NCBI RefSeq assembly: GCF_021869535.1
Contig: NW_026262593.1
Coordinates: 74,094,822-74,158,821 of the forward strand
Origin: Mytilus californianus
Lineage: Eukaryota; Mollusca; Bivalvia; Mytilida; Mytilidae
Direction: 5' to 3'
Length of the DNA stretch: 64,000 nucleotides
How positions within the stretch are numbered: the first letter of the stretch is position 1; every line of letters starts with the position of its first letter. Below the pieces are notes generated by a model. The model was not told the DNA's origin. It ran no database searches and was given only the letters and a program-made list of their open reading frames with translations. This document shows positions 46,876-57,300 of the stretch, piece after piece. The position numbers and the translations under genes were made by a program.

Positions 46876-47114
46876 AAATGTTATTATATTTAAAACGATT
46901 TTAAATTTTATCACGTTATCTTAATGTTCATTTTTATTTGTAAATAATCAATTTGCTTTAATCTAGAATTTTAGTTTATTGAAGGGCCTTTTGTCTGATT
47001 TTAAGAATATGCTTTAAATTGTAAAAAATATTCGAATTAGCTCTCGCCGCGATATAGCCTTGTTGTGCTAATGCGGCGTAAAGCAACCAACAATCAATCA
47101 ATCTCCTGGACAAC

Positions 47115-47945
47115 ATATATGTACGTTTCGGCGATAGAATGTATCGACAGGTTGTAGGTATTCCTATGGGCACTAACTGCGCCCCTTTAATAGCAGATTT
47201 ATTCCTGTATTGCTATGAATCTCAGTTTATGACCAAACTCAGTAAAGACACGTCATTGTTACATTTGGTTGATACATTCAACAATACCTTCCGTTATCTA
47301 GATGATATTTTTTCGTCAAATAATCCAGAGTTCTCTAAATATACTACCGAAATTTACCCAATAGAACTTACTTTAACTAAATCTAACATAAACAGCAGTA
47401 GTTGCCCTTTTCTGGATTTGGACATTTCAATCTCTAAAGGAAAACTCCATACGAAAATTTACGACAAAAGAGACGATTTTTCATTCCCTTTTGTTAATTT
47501 TCCTTTTTTAGACGGCGATGTTCCTTTGGCTCCATCATACGGTGTATATATATCCCAACTCGTTCGTTATACCCGTGTGTGTAGTGATGTCATAGATTTT
47601 AACGAACGTAATCAATGCATCACTGGTAAATTATTAAATCAAGGATTTCGTTACCATAAATTACGTAAAACTTTTGCTAAGTTCTTTCATAGATACAAAG
47701 ATTTGATTAGTAAATTTGGCTGTACTTGTAGAAAACTGATTAAAAACGGTATTTCACATCCTAAATTTTACGGTAATATTGTACTTAAAGCGCGGAAATC
47801 ACTATGTGATCCGTGTATACTCATCGAACCTTTAAACAGGCTCATTAGTAAAGGTGATCTTACAAATGTTGTAATTAGATCTTTGAATATAGTTTACATT
47901 GGCACTAATATCGATTTTGTCATCATCAAATTAAAACATAACTAA
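47115..47945 (+). pseudogene. Penelope-like reverse transcriptase element, 3' part
   Basis: Continues the frame cut at 43184: IYVRFGDRMYRQVVGIPMG, TNCAPLIADLFLYCYES, FRYLDDIF (catalytic YLDD), CPFLDLDISISKGKLHTK, YDKRDDFSFPFVNFPFL, APSYGVYISQLVRYTRVC and LLNQGFRYHKLRKTFAKFF, ending at TAA. No premature stop lies in this half. The frame joins exactly across the LINE and its duplication, which shows that the insertion is younger than the RT copy. No GIY-YIG endonuclease is seen downstream. Confidence 0.8.
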
Positions 47946-49340
47946 ATTTGTTTTTTTTTCAAGTGGGATGTATAAAGACACACCCACGTTCGTTTAGATC
48001 TATAAAGAGGTTAAACTCCTAACTATCCTACTGTCTGTCGATACATTTATGTTTGGCATTGCACTAGTCATGTCTTCTTTGACTGTCCATGACGTTAAAA
48101 TACTAAATCCCTGGGATGTGTTTTAGTTGATTTTAGTCTCTGATGCATGATTTTTTATTATTAATTGTTTTGGCTTTTAACTAGCTGTCAGTAACTGCGA
48201 GTACTCTCAAATCGTACTTTCTTGTTTATTTGACCTGTTGATACTAATTGTATTGCTTTTTTGTTATTTAATGTTATTCAGGGTTATATCTGGTCTATAT
48301 ACCAGCTTTGATAAGTGTTTGGTATAACTATAAATTTTCACTTCGTACTATGAACGTTAAAATTATTTATTTTGTAAAAGTATTTCCTTTCTCTATTCGT
48401 CCTGAATATGCATGAAATACTTGCCACTGGACGTTAAGCAACCAACAATCAATCAATCAATCCTTTCTCTATTGGTACTGTACACGTATACCTAACAACA
48501 AAATTATTTTCATTTACCTGTGTTTAAAGTTATTGCTAATGGATGGTATATTTGTTCGAGCATATTGTTTTTCTTTTATTGTTTAACATTTCTTACCTAT
48601 ATAACATGTTACTTTTATTATTCTTCCCTTAGTTTATTTATTTTGTATTCTAAATTATTTATTTTGTAAAAATATTTCCTTTCTCTATTGGTACTGTACA
48701 CGTATACCTAACAACAAAATTATTTTCATTTACCTGTGTTTAAAGTTATTGCAAATGGATGGTATTTTTGTTCGAGCATATTGTTTTTCTTTAATTGTTT
48801 AACATTTCTTACCGATATAATATGTTACTTTTATTATTCTTCCCTTAGTTAATTTATTTTGTATTTACATTGTGTCATAGGTCAAATTTATTTGTTCAGT
48901 GTATGTTCAATGGTGTTAATATGTCCTTTGATTGAGTTAAGCTATTTCAGTTGATATTTTATAGTGTGTCTTTTTATGTTTTGATGTTACACTATTGTTT
49001 CAGAAAAAGGGTGAAGGTTTGGTACCATTAAAACGTTTAAACCCGCTGCATTTGTTTGCACTTGTCCGAAGTCAGGAATCTGATGTTCAGTAGTTGTCGT
49101 TTGTTGATGTGGTTCATAAGTGTTTCTCGTTTCTCGTTTTTTATATAGATTAGACCGTTGGTTTTCCCGTTTGAATGGTTTTACACTAGTAATTTTTTGG
49201 GGCCCTTTATAGCTTACTGTTCGGTGTGAGCCAAGGCTCCGTGTTGAAGACCGTACTGTGACCTTTGATGGTTTACATTTATAAATTTTGACTTGGATGG
49301 AGAGTTGTCTCATTGGCACTCATACCACATCTTCTTATAT
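47946..49340 (+). repeat. 3' untranslated part of the RT element, with a tandem duplication
   Basis: Non-coding. Contains a direct duplication of about 215 bp (copy A about 48358-48648 including a SINE insertion; copy B about 48652-48866), marked by TTTCCTTTCTCTATTGGTAC. The block CCCGCTGCATTTGTTTGC near 49035 recurs at 58561-58618, suggesting another remnant of the same element there. Confidence 0.6.
48398..48461 (+). mobile_element. AATC-tailed SINE, 64-bp 3'-end insertion
   Basis: Only the 3' hairpin and tail are inserted, beginning exactly at the stem CGTCC. A 12-bp duplication CCTTTCTCTATT flanks it (48386-48397 and 48462-48473). The empty site is preserved in the tandem copy at about 48680. 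Confidence 0.93.
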
Positions 49341-49906
49341 CTATGTAAAAATAAAAGTTAAAAGATGTATTCCTTTATCTTTATAAATTTTAATAAAAAA
49401 AATCACGCTTGGGGTTTGCTGAAGAAAACATTTTTGCTTTGTTTGCGTGGTAAAAACAAATCTGACTTGATACATGTTTAAAACCCAGTCCCCCCGCTTA
49501 ATAGCGGGGCCAGTTGGTAGAAACTGGTCTTGCTTCAGATTAATATGCTTTTTATATGGGCTGCTTTAATTGACAATAAAACAGTGTACTCCATCTTTGA
49601 GGGAGATGTTTAAATCAGGGATTTAAATAGCATCACATTTTATACAAATGATTATCATAACGCTTAAAGACCCTGGGGAGAACACTGTAAATAATTATTA
49701 CGTGTTGTACGGCTTTTTCGTATTTATTTTTGAATGCCTTTCTTCAACTGGAAGGGGTAACAGCAAAAATCAAAAATAGCCTTTCTAGACGTCATAATGA
49801 TTTTGACTAGAATAACATATGCAATCAGAATGTAAACTTACAATTCGGTGGGTTTTAGAACTGTATAATGAAGTGAGGAGAAAGTGGGTTTTTGAATCGA
49901 ATGGGA

Positions 49907-49947
49907 TTTGCCACTGGACGTTAAGCAACCAACAATCAATCAACCAA
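49907..49947 (+). mobile_element. AATC-tailed SINE, 41-bp 3'-end insertion
   Basis: Insertion of TTTGCCACTGGACG plus the conserved tail, flanked by TGAATCGAATGGGA (49893-49906 and 49948-49961). The paralogous copy A has the same site unoccupied near 40007-40020. Orientation is opposite to the zinc-finger gene it enters. Confidence 0.95.
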
Positions 49948-50325
49948 TGAATCGAATGGGAACCACTCTGTCTCTGTCTTGGTGTCGGAGCTTCGTTCCT
50001 CGTCGTACTCTTGTTCATCCTCGTCATCTACATCTACACCTTCTTCTTCTTCAAAATCTTCATCGTACTGATCTTGACCGCAACTGGATTGGTAGTCCGA
50101 GGTCGCACCATCTGCGATCATGTCAGTAGCGCTATCCGTGAAAAAATCATTCTCGTTATCTTTTCCAACTTCAAAGTTGACTTGGTTTGAAAAATTCAGA
50201 ACACGCTGGTGCCGATCAGATTCCAAATGCCGGTGATAATTTGCACATTTCTTTGTCTCGTTACCACAACAGTCACATTTAAAGCTATCCGGTGCCTTAA
50301 ATTTTGACATCCGATTGCGAGACAT
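49936..50325 (-). CDS. Single C2H2 zinc-finger acidic protein, copy B, C-terminus altered by a SINE
   Basis: From ATG at 50325 it reads MSRNRMSKFKAPDSFKCDCC, then GNETKKCANYHRHLESDRH (C-x2-C-x12-H-x5-H). A strongly acidic region (DEDFEEEEGVDVDDEDEQE) and TETEWFPFDS follow. The original frame, still visible in copy A and beyond the insert, continued for about 36 residues to QNHYDV and a stop at 49785. The 41-bp SINE tail gives a new end LVD-stop. Single C-x2-C-x12-H-x5-H fingers occur in RNA-binding and transposon-associated proteins. Function unknown. Expression is not shown. Confidence 0.5.
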   Translation of the reverse strand: MSRNRMSKFKAPDSFKCDCCGNETKKCANYHRHLESDRHQRVLNFSNQVNFEVGKDNENDFFTDSATDMIADGATSDYQSSCGQDQYDEDFEEEEGVDVDDEDEQEYDEERSSDTKTETEWFPFDSLVD

Positions 50326-50988
50326 GTCAGCAGCTTCATTGACAACTATCAATATCGAAGAAACACTTTTTGGTAATCAACGAAATCGCTGCTCTTTGAA
50401 TTGTATACGCAACCCTGTTGATACGTGACGTCATAATGCAGCCGACAGTTCTGTCAAAATTATTACAGTTCTGTCAAAGACGCTAAAGATCAAACGGAGA
50501 CAAAGACTCGATTTAAATGCCATGTTTCAGGTAAAAAAACACAATCATTGAGCGTCATAAAACCAGACAGATAAACAATCAATGAACTAGAAATATTTAA
50601 TTTTCTGGAAAAAAGGGGTAACATAAATTTTGGTGAAAATTTATGAACAAGTGGAAACAGTTGTGGGTGAGGTTATACTGAAAAAAAAATGGATTCATCA
50701 AGAAGATAAGATATTTATTAGTTTAAAATCAGATTGCTTTTATAAATACATGTCATCATGAGATAGCATTAATAAAAAATATGCTTGCAATCTTTACATA
50801 TAAATATATATGTAACATTTATAAAAAATAGAAAAAAAATAGAAAATGTGAATGATAATGTTATAATTGTGGAACATGTTTTTTTATAGCAAAAATCTGT
50901 TGAAACAAATTTATCGTGTAGTGTTTGAGCGATATTTTTTAACATTGTCATAAAGCGGGAGGTTTGGCATGCCATGAAACCAGGTTCA

Positions 50989-51660
50989 ACCCACCATTTT
51001 TTCTTAAAATGTCATGTACTAAGTCAGGAATATGGTAGTTGCTATCAAATAGTTCGTTTCTATGTGTGTTGGCGTTTGTTTTTGTTGCACTTCGGTGTTC
51101 CTGTTGTTCCTTTGTTTTCCTCTTACAGTTGATGTGTTACCCTCGGTTTTGGTTTGTAACCCGGATTTGTTTTCTCTAAATTGATTTACGACTTTTGATT
51201 GATTGATTGTTGGTTGCTTAACGTCCAGTGGCAAATATTTCATGCATGTTCCGGACGAGAACAAGTTAACAATAAATACAATAGGTAGGTCCTGTAATAG
51301 AGGCCGTCCGGGATGAAGGTCTGGGAAAATTGGACTGCCACGGAAAAATGAGGGTATATTGGATAGGACAGAAATTTAGCCTTGCAACAGGCCACCTACG
51401 GACCCCTCAAAGAGTTGTTGCAAGGGTTCTTAACGTGCAAAGAACGTAGCACTCTCTTTTCACGAGGCATCGGATTTAACGTCCCCATTCTGACCGGACG
51501 TGATTGCGAATTTGTACATCCCGCACAGCCAAACGGACGCCCCACTTTAGCAAGGGTTTAACCGCCGGTCGGAGGAAGACCAATGGTGACCATATTTCTA
51601 TTCCCCAGTCACCTTTGGGGGTTATGACTTTTGAACACCGGTATACTACTGTTGCCTTTA
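50989..51660 (+). repeat. 225-bp dispersed repeat, copy 3, split by a SINE
   Basis: Matches 38745-38962 from CCATTTTTTCTTAAAATGTC to the 3' end GGTATACTACTGTTGCC. The SINE at 51199-51621 sits inside it. Confidence 0.9.
51199..51621 (-). mobile_element. AATC-tailed SINE-like element, full length
   Basis: Flanked by TTACGACTTTTGA (51186-51198) and TTATGACTTTTGA (51622-51634), a 13-bp duplication with one later substitution. Inserted in the 225-bp repeat, whose uninterrupted copies at 35268 and 38745 show the empty site. Confidence 0.93.
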
Positions 51661-52098
51661 TTAACAATATCAAACCTTCTCTTCAGAGGTTTTCACGCTT
51701 AATGATAATAGTTACTTTACTTACATTTTTAAATTGGACTTCAAACTTAAATACCAGATAGAGTTGGAGGATGATTTGTGTGTTATGCACAGTCCTTGTG
51801 AATGGTGTAACAGGGACAGTAGTACCAAAAAAAATCATTGGGAAAATGTTGTCATCATTAGACATGACGAACAAGCTAGACCAGGACTTGGTATTATGTT
51901 GTTGTCCAGGACTTGGCACTATGTTTCACTTGCTAGTGCACTCAAGTACTAGTCAAGGAATGTTCCTCCTATTGTGGGCCAATTTGGATAAGCTAGTGTG
52001 GTTACATCAACTGTTGGAGTGTCTAAATGATTAGCATAATCACAGGATTAGAACGATGGAAAAGGATATTTGAATTTTTCCCAAAAAAAAACCGCCCG
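51661..52098. other. Non-coding stretch
   Basis: No recognised gene. Several short overlapping ORFs without family features. Confidence 0.35.
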
Positions 52099-52109
52099 TC
52101 ATCAAACAG

Positions 52110-52255
52110 CCCCCCGGTGGATCGCTATCCTTGCCGTGGTCGGGGGGCTTGCGTGTCTCAGTGACCCCAAGAGCTATGCCAGTTGGAGCTTCGTCTCCTG
52201 GTAGGGTTACCCATGCTGGACAGGTCGAAGGGTAGAGACCAGACTAAAGTGATCC
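52110..52255 (+). ncRNA. HDV-like ribozyme fold at the LINE 5' end, copy 2
   Basis: P1 is CCCCCCG (52110-52116) with CGGGGGG (52141-52147). P3 is short (AUC/GGU or CUA/UGG) around a loop with UCCUUGC, close to the UCCUCGC of HDV L3. P4 is GUCUC plus ACCC (52155-52166) with GGGU plus GAGAC (52230-52239). J4/2 is CUAA (52244-52247) with the putative catalytic C at 52244. P2 is GGAUCGCU (52119-52126) with AGUGAUCC (52248-52255). The order P1, P2, P3, P1', P4, P2' is the HDV double-pseudoknot order, and the predicted 5' product starts at the first base of the element. Folded by eye only. Confidence 0.6.
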
Positions 52256-52868
52256 GAACATCGTACGAGTTGCCCGATGTTTTGAATAAAATAGGCTCTC
52301 CAACCCGTTGGCCATGGGTTGCTACCCGTGTCGGTGGTTGACGAGATCCTTGCGGATGAGGGCTGTAGCCAGACTCCTTACGGTCAGAAAATACCCGGAC
52401 GGACAAGACTATAGTTAAATAAGCTGCTTTGGCTCCAATATCATCTAAACGGGAGGTCGGATGGACCCGGTTCGATCAATCGGCTGGTCATGTCGAGCCC
52501 TTCAGTTAATCCTCAACAATAAGCTTTCTTGTAACAATTTTCATGATATACACATGTGTTTTAAATTAAGCTATATATATTTCGGATAACTGAAGAAGGC
52601 GATGGCTCATGGGTCAATCAAGTGGTACGCTTTCTATTTCGCTTGATGGATACGCTCTGCTTGAGTATACCATTCTTGGAACATCTGGTGCTTTCCGCAG
52701 TGGATCTTGGGTGCTAATTTTGGGGACCAGCTACGTTATACATGTTATACTTGGAGCTCGTTTTCAGCATTAGCACTTGACCCCGGCTCGCCACGGAAAC
52801 ACAGCATCGCCCTTGTAGGCACTCCGAGGTGGGTGGATGACAAGAATGGTGAATCTTTCTCATTTACT

Positions 52869-54395
52869 ATGGCACAACAAAACCAACCCTCTAAATCAGC
52901 TTTAATACATAAAAAAAGAAAATGTGATGATTCAGTGCCCTGTCAGGAAGATGACAGTTGGCCCAGATTTATTGTAATAAAAGGAACAGATGAAAAACCA
53001 ATTTCCAAAATATCTCCCTTTGTGATTCACAAACAAATTCAAAGCGTTGCTGGTACTGTAAAAAAAGTTTCAAAAATGAGATCAGGCAATTTGTTGGTTG
53101 AATGTTCCAACAAAAGTCAATCAACAAATTTGCTTACACTGACAACAATTACAAACTTTCCTGTTTCTGCCTCTCCTCACAACAGTTTGAACAGCTGTAA
53201 GGGGATCATTCGAGACAGAAGTCAATACCTTGGTGACCTTACCGTGGAAGAAATCTGTGAGGAACTTTCAAGCCAAGGTGTAACTGATGTTGTTAGATTT
53301 CAAATAAAAAAGAATGGAAATATAATCAAATTAAATACATATCTTTTGACATTTAGAACTCCAACTCCTCCTCCATCTATTACTTTAGGTTGCTTCGGAA
53401 TCAGAGTTGACAGGTTTATCCCTAACCCAATTCGATGCTTCACTTGTCAAAAGTTTGGTCATGGAAGCAAACAATGTCGTGGTACGCAGAGATGCTTCAA
53501 GTGTTCTGACGAAGGACACGAGGGAACAACCTGTAGCTCTGAATCTTCTAAATGCGTAAACTGTGGTGAATCCCATTTTTCATCATCTAGGGACTGCCCT
53601 GTTTACCTTAAAGAAAAAAATATTATCAAAATTAAAACAGAAAGAAACATCAGTTACCCAGAAGCTAAACAGATAGCTTCTGTTTCGAATGATCTTGTTT
53701 CGAACAGACCATCGTACGCCAGCAAAGTTGTCCGCTCATTCAGTCACGAGCATACACAAACTCGCATGACCTGGCCAATTGATGCTGAGACATTTACAAT
53801 GCTGCCTGTTGAAACAGAACCTAACGATAAAATATTAATTCCAAGAAAACCAACACCTTCTAAAACCAGTACTCAGTCAACTCAATCTTCCTTACAGAGC
53901 TCAATGTCATCATCTAAAAAAAATGAAAAAAAGAAATCAAATAAAAAAGATACAGTTAAATCAGACAGTTTGGGCGGTGAATCTGTCTGGGATCTTCCCA
54001 GTGACATAGATGATTCTTCCATCTCCAATAGTCCTCCTTCATCTGCATCTAATAAAACTAGTTTATCTTCTGCATCTAGTACAAAGTCTTCTAAAGTCCC
54101 GTCTCCTCTTCGTTCTCTAGAACAGAAGGATGTCCCTAAGAAGCCAGCAAATACATCCTCTCAGAAGTCTTCTGATTCGAGGATGCGGGGTAGGGGTCGA
54201 GGCGGAGTAAAACCAGCTGCGCATGGTTCTGGAGATCGACGACTCTCCTCACACAACAGATTTTCAACACTTAACGACGAATCAGAAATGGAAATCGAAA
54301 GTGTTCCGCCACCCGAAAGATTACAATCTCAGGGTGAGCGAAATAAGAATGCTGGCAAACTCGATAGCATTTGCCCGTCTATTAACAAAACATGA
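52869..54395 (+). CDS. LINE ORF1 protein (gag-like, CCHC zinc knuckles), copy 2
   Basis: The 508-codon frame from ATG (MAQQNQPSKSALIHKKRKCD) is intact. Three zinc knuckles lie at about residues 190-240 (CFTCQKFGHGSKQC, CFKCSDEGHEGTTC, CVNCGESHFSSSRDC). The Ser/Lys-rich tail has one unusual change, MRGRGRGG for SRGRGRGG. The frame stays open 54 codons upstream to TTG at 52707. The stop overlaps the ORF2 ATG (ATGA at 54392-54395). Confidence 0.85.
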   Translation: MAQQNQPSKSALIHKKRKCDDSVPCQEDDSWPRFIVIKGTDEKPISKISPFVIHKQIQSVAGTVKKVSKMRSGNLLVECSNKSQSTNLLTLTTITNFPVSASPHNSLNSCKGIIRDRSQYLGDLTVEEICEELSSQGVTDVVRFQIKKNGNIIKLNTYLLTFRTPTPPPSITLGCFGIRVDRFIPNPIRCFTCQKFGHGSKQCRGTQRCFKCSDEGHEGTTCSSESSKCVNCGESHFSSSRDCPVYLKEKNIIKIKTERNISYPEAKQIASVSNDLVSNRPSYASKVVRSFSHEHTQTRMTWPIDAETFTMLPVETEPNDKILIPRKPTPSKTSTQSTQSSLQSSMSSSKKNEKKKSNKKDTVKSDSLGGESVWDLPSDIDDSSISNSPPSSASNKTSLSSASSTKSSKVPSPLRSLEQKDVPKKPANTSSQKSSDSRMRGRGRGGVKPAAHGSGDRRLSSHNRFSTLNDESEMEIESVPPPERLQSQGERNKNAGKLDSICPSINKT

Positions 54396-57300
54396 CTAAT
54401 ATCATCCAATGGAATTGCCGAGGTCTTAAAATAAATCTTCTCGAGTTAACGCTTCTAGTTCAGTCTTTTTTACCTACTGCATTTTGTCTTCAAGAACTCA
54501 TTTAAAAGAAAGTGACAATGTATCTTTAAAAGGATACAACATGTATAGCACATTTTCTAAGGTAGATGAACGTGCTGCAGGCGGATCATCCATTTTTGTG
54601 AAGGACAACGTCATTCATAGCACAGTCCAACTCACCACGGATCTGCAGGCAGTTGCAATTCGTTTATCATTAGATAAAACAATTACATTATGTTCTATAT
54701 ATATTCCACCCAATTCAATTATCGATTAAGCTAAACTCAAAAACCTCACTGATCAATTACCCTCACCATTTATACTTATGGGCGACTTCAATGCACACAA
54801 CCCCTTGTGGGAAAGCAAGTCTCATAATATCAAAGGTAAGATCATTGAGGACTTTGTCTCTCAAGAAGGATTATGCATTTTTAATAATGGATCTAATACT
54901 TATCTTCATCCTGGAAACGGGTCTTATTCTGCTATTGATATCACTATTTGCGATCCCTCTCTTCTTCTGGATTATTCATGGCGTGTTCATGATGATCTAT
55001 GTGGAAGTGATCACTTTCCAATAGTACTTGAACATCTTTTTACTTCTGCCCAACAGAGAGTACCACGTTGGAAACTTGACAAGGCGGACTGGTCCTTGTT
55101 TGAGAATCTCTGTCAAGCGGAACTTCAGTCAAAGATGTTTGAGACTGTACACGATCCAATTTTAACTTTTAATACAGTTTTAACGTCAATTGCTGACAGA
55201 ACTATTCCTAAGACCTCGGCAAATCCGAAACATCCCAGCAAACCATGGTTTGATGATGCTTGTGATCAAGCAATAGGTGACCGTAAAAAATCTGAAAGAC
55301 GGTTCAATCAACAACCAACGACGGAAAACTTGAGTAATTTCCGTGTTTTTCGCGCTAAGGCACGGCGGACTTGCAGGCAAGCACGACGAACGTCTTGGAA
55401 GAAATTTGTCTCGGAGATAACATCTCGCACTCCGATGACAAAAGTATGGAACATGATACAAAAGATAAAAGGTAAAAATTCTAAAGCCACAGTTAAACAT
55501 TTAAAAAATGGCAATGATTTATTAACATCTGAAAAGGATATTGCCAACAAGCTTGGTGAAACTTTTGCGAAATCTTCTTCTTCTAACAACTACAGGGAAG
55601 ATTTTAAAAAAGTTAAAAAACAAGAAGAAAAAATTAAATTAAACTTTAAATAAAAAAATGGTGAAAATTATAATAAACTCTTTTCTCTTGAAGAACTTAA
55701 AACATCCGTCAAAAGCCCATGATACAGCTTGTGGGCCTGATAATATTCACTACCAACTGTTAAAACACTTGCCAGATTCCTCGCTGGAAGCTCTTTTGCA
55801 GCTTATGAATAACATCTGGGAATCTGGTGATTTACCATCAATCTGGAAGATTGCAACCGTCGTGCCTATTCCAAAACCAAGTAAAGATCACACGGATCCT
55901 ATTAATTATCGGCCAATTGCTCTTACCAGTTGTGTCTGTAAAACACTAGAACGGATGGTCAATGATCGCCTTGTTTGGTTCCTGGAATCCAATGGGCCTT
56001 TAGCCAATATCCAGTGTGGATTCCGCCAAGGTCGCAGTACTCTTGACCATCTTGTTCGATTCGAATCATTTGTCCGTAATGGTTTTGCGAAAAATGAACA
56101 TGTAGTGTCGGTCTTTTTCGATCTAGAAAAAGCCTATGATACTGCATGGAAGTATGGTATTTTAAAAGATCTCTTTGATATGGGGTTGAAAGGCAATATG
56201 CCAAATTTTATTTCGAATTTTCTATCTAACAGACAATTTAATGTTAGAGTAAATTCAACCATGTCTGATCTGTATGATGAAGAGATGGGTGTCCCTCAGG
56301 GCAGTATTTTATCTGTTACATTATTTAGTCTTAAAATCAACAGCCTTGTTGAAGTTTTAAAAAGTAATATTGAAGGTTCATTGTATGTTGATGACTTTTT
56401 AATATGTTATAGAGGCAAAAATATGAATAACATAGAAAGACAATTACAGTTATGTCTTGGAAGAATTGAAAAATGGGCATCGGAAAATGGGTTTAAATTT
56501 TCCCATTCAAAAACGGTCGGGATGCATTTTTGTAACAAAAGGCAATTGCATCTTGATCCAGAACTCACTTTGTACGGCAACCCAATTAAAATGGTTGATG
56601 AAACCAAATTTCTTGGGTTAATTTTCGATAAAAAGTTAACCTTTCTACCCCATATCAAAATGTTAAAATCGAAATGTTTAAAAGCATTAGATATTTTAAA
56701 AGTTGTCGGCAGCACCGACTGGGGTGCTGATCGCAACATTTTACTTAATTTATATAGATCTCTAGTTAGATCTAAACTAGATTATGGCTCTATAGTGTAT
56801 GGCTCTGCAAGGAAGTCCTACATACAGATTCTCGATGCTGTGCATCATCAGGGTTTGCGTCTCTGTCTTGGCGCATTTAAAACCTCACCAGTTGAGAGTC
56901 TGTATGTAGAGGCTGATGAGCACTCACTCTCTAACAGACGTTTGAAGCTTGGACTTCAATATCCTGTCAAACTAAAAGCCTACTCAGATAATCCTGCCTA
57001 CAGCTGTGTTTTTAATCCAATTTATGAAGATATTTTTGCAAAACATGAAAATAAAATTCCTCCGTTAGGTATACGTTTAAAATCACATTTAGCTTCTTTT
57101 GATTTAAAATCTGTTGCTCAAGTTGAAACTTGCAAATGTCCTCCATGGGAACTTCCCAAACCAAAAATGATATTTGATCTCCGTGAACACAATAAAAATA
57201 AAACAAATCCTCTTTTAATTCAGCAACACTATGCTGAAATCAAAGCCAATTATTCAGATTTTTCAACTGTCTATACTGATGGATCAAAAGATGGTGACAG

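Larger units (their letters stand above)
43184..47101 (+). mobile_element. LINE copy 1 (RNase H-bearing, I-superfamily style), internally deleted
   Basis: Inserted in the RT element with a 13-bp target duplication TCTCCTGGACAAC (43172-43184 and 47102-47114; one C is shared with the element start). It has a complete 5' end, ORF1 and 3' end with hairpin CGCCGC/GCGGCG (47045-47050, 47073-47078) and AATC tail. About 2.2 kb of ORF2, covering the rest of the endonuclease and the whole RT, is deleted at 45826. It is more diverged from copies 2 and 3 than they are from each other. Confidence 0.93.
49499..50914. repeat. Segmental duplication, copy B (1.4 kb)
   Basis: Paralogue of 39569-41005. Differs by a 55-bp insertion event (SINE tail plus duplication) at 49907 and small indels. 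Confidence 0.9.

Noticed and set aside
49785..50027. 80-aa minus-strand ORF across the SINE tail
   Set aside because: It is the original C-terminal frame of the zinc-finger gene joined to inserted SINE sequence, not an independent gene.
52780..52800. Possible 2A-like skipping peptide in the ORF1 N-terminal extension (LALDPGSP)
   Set aside because: The required NPGP core is absent.
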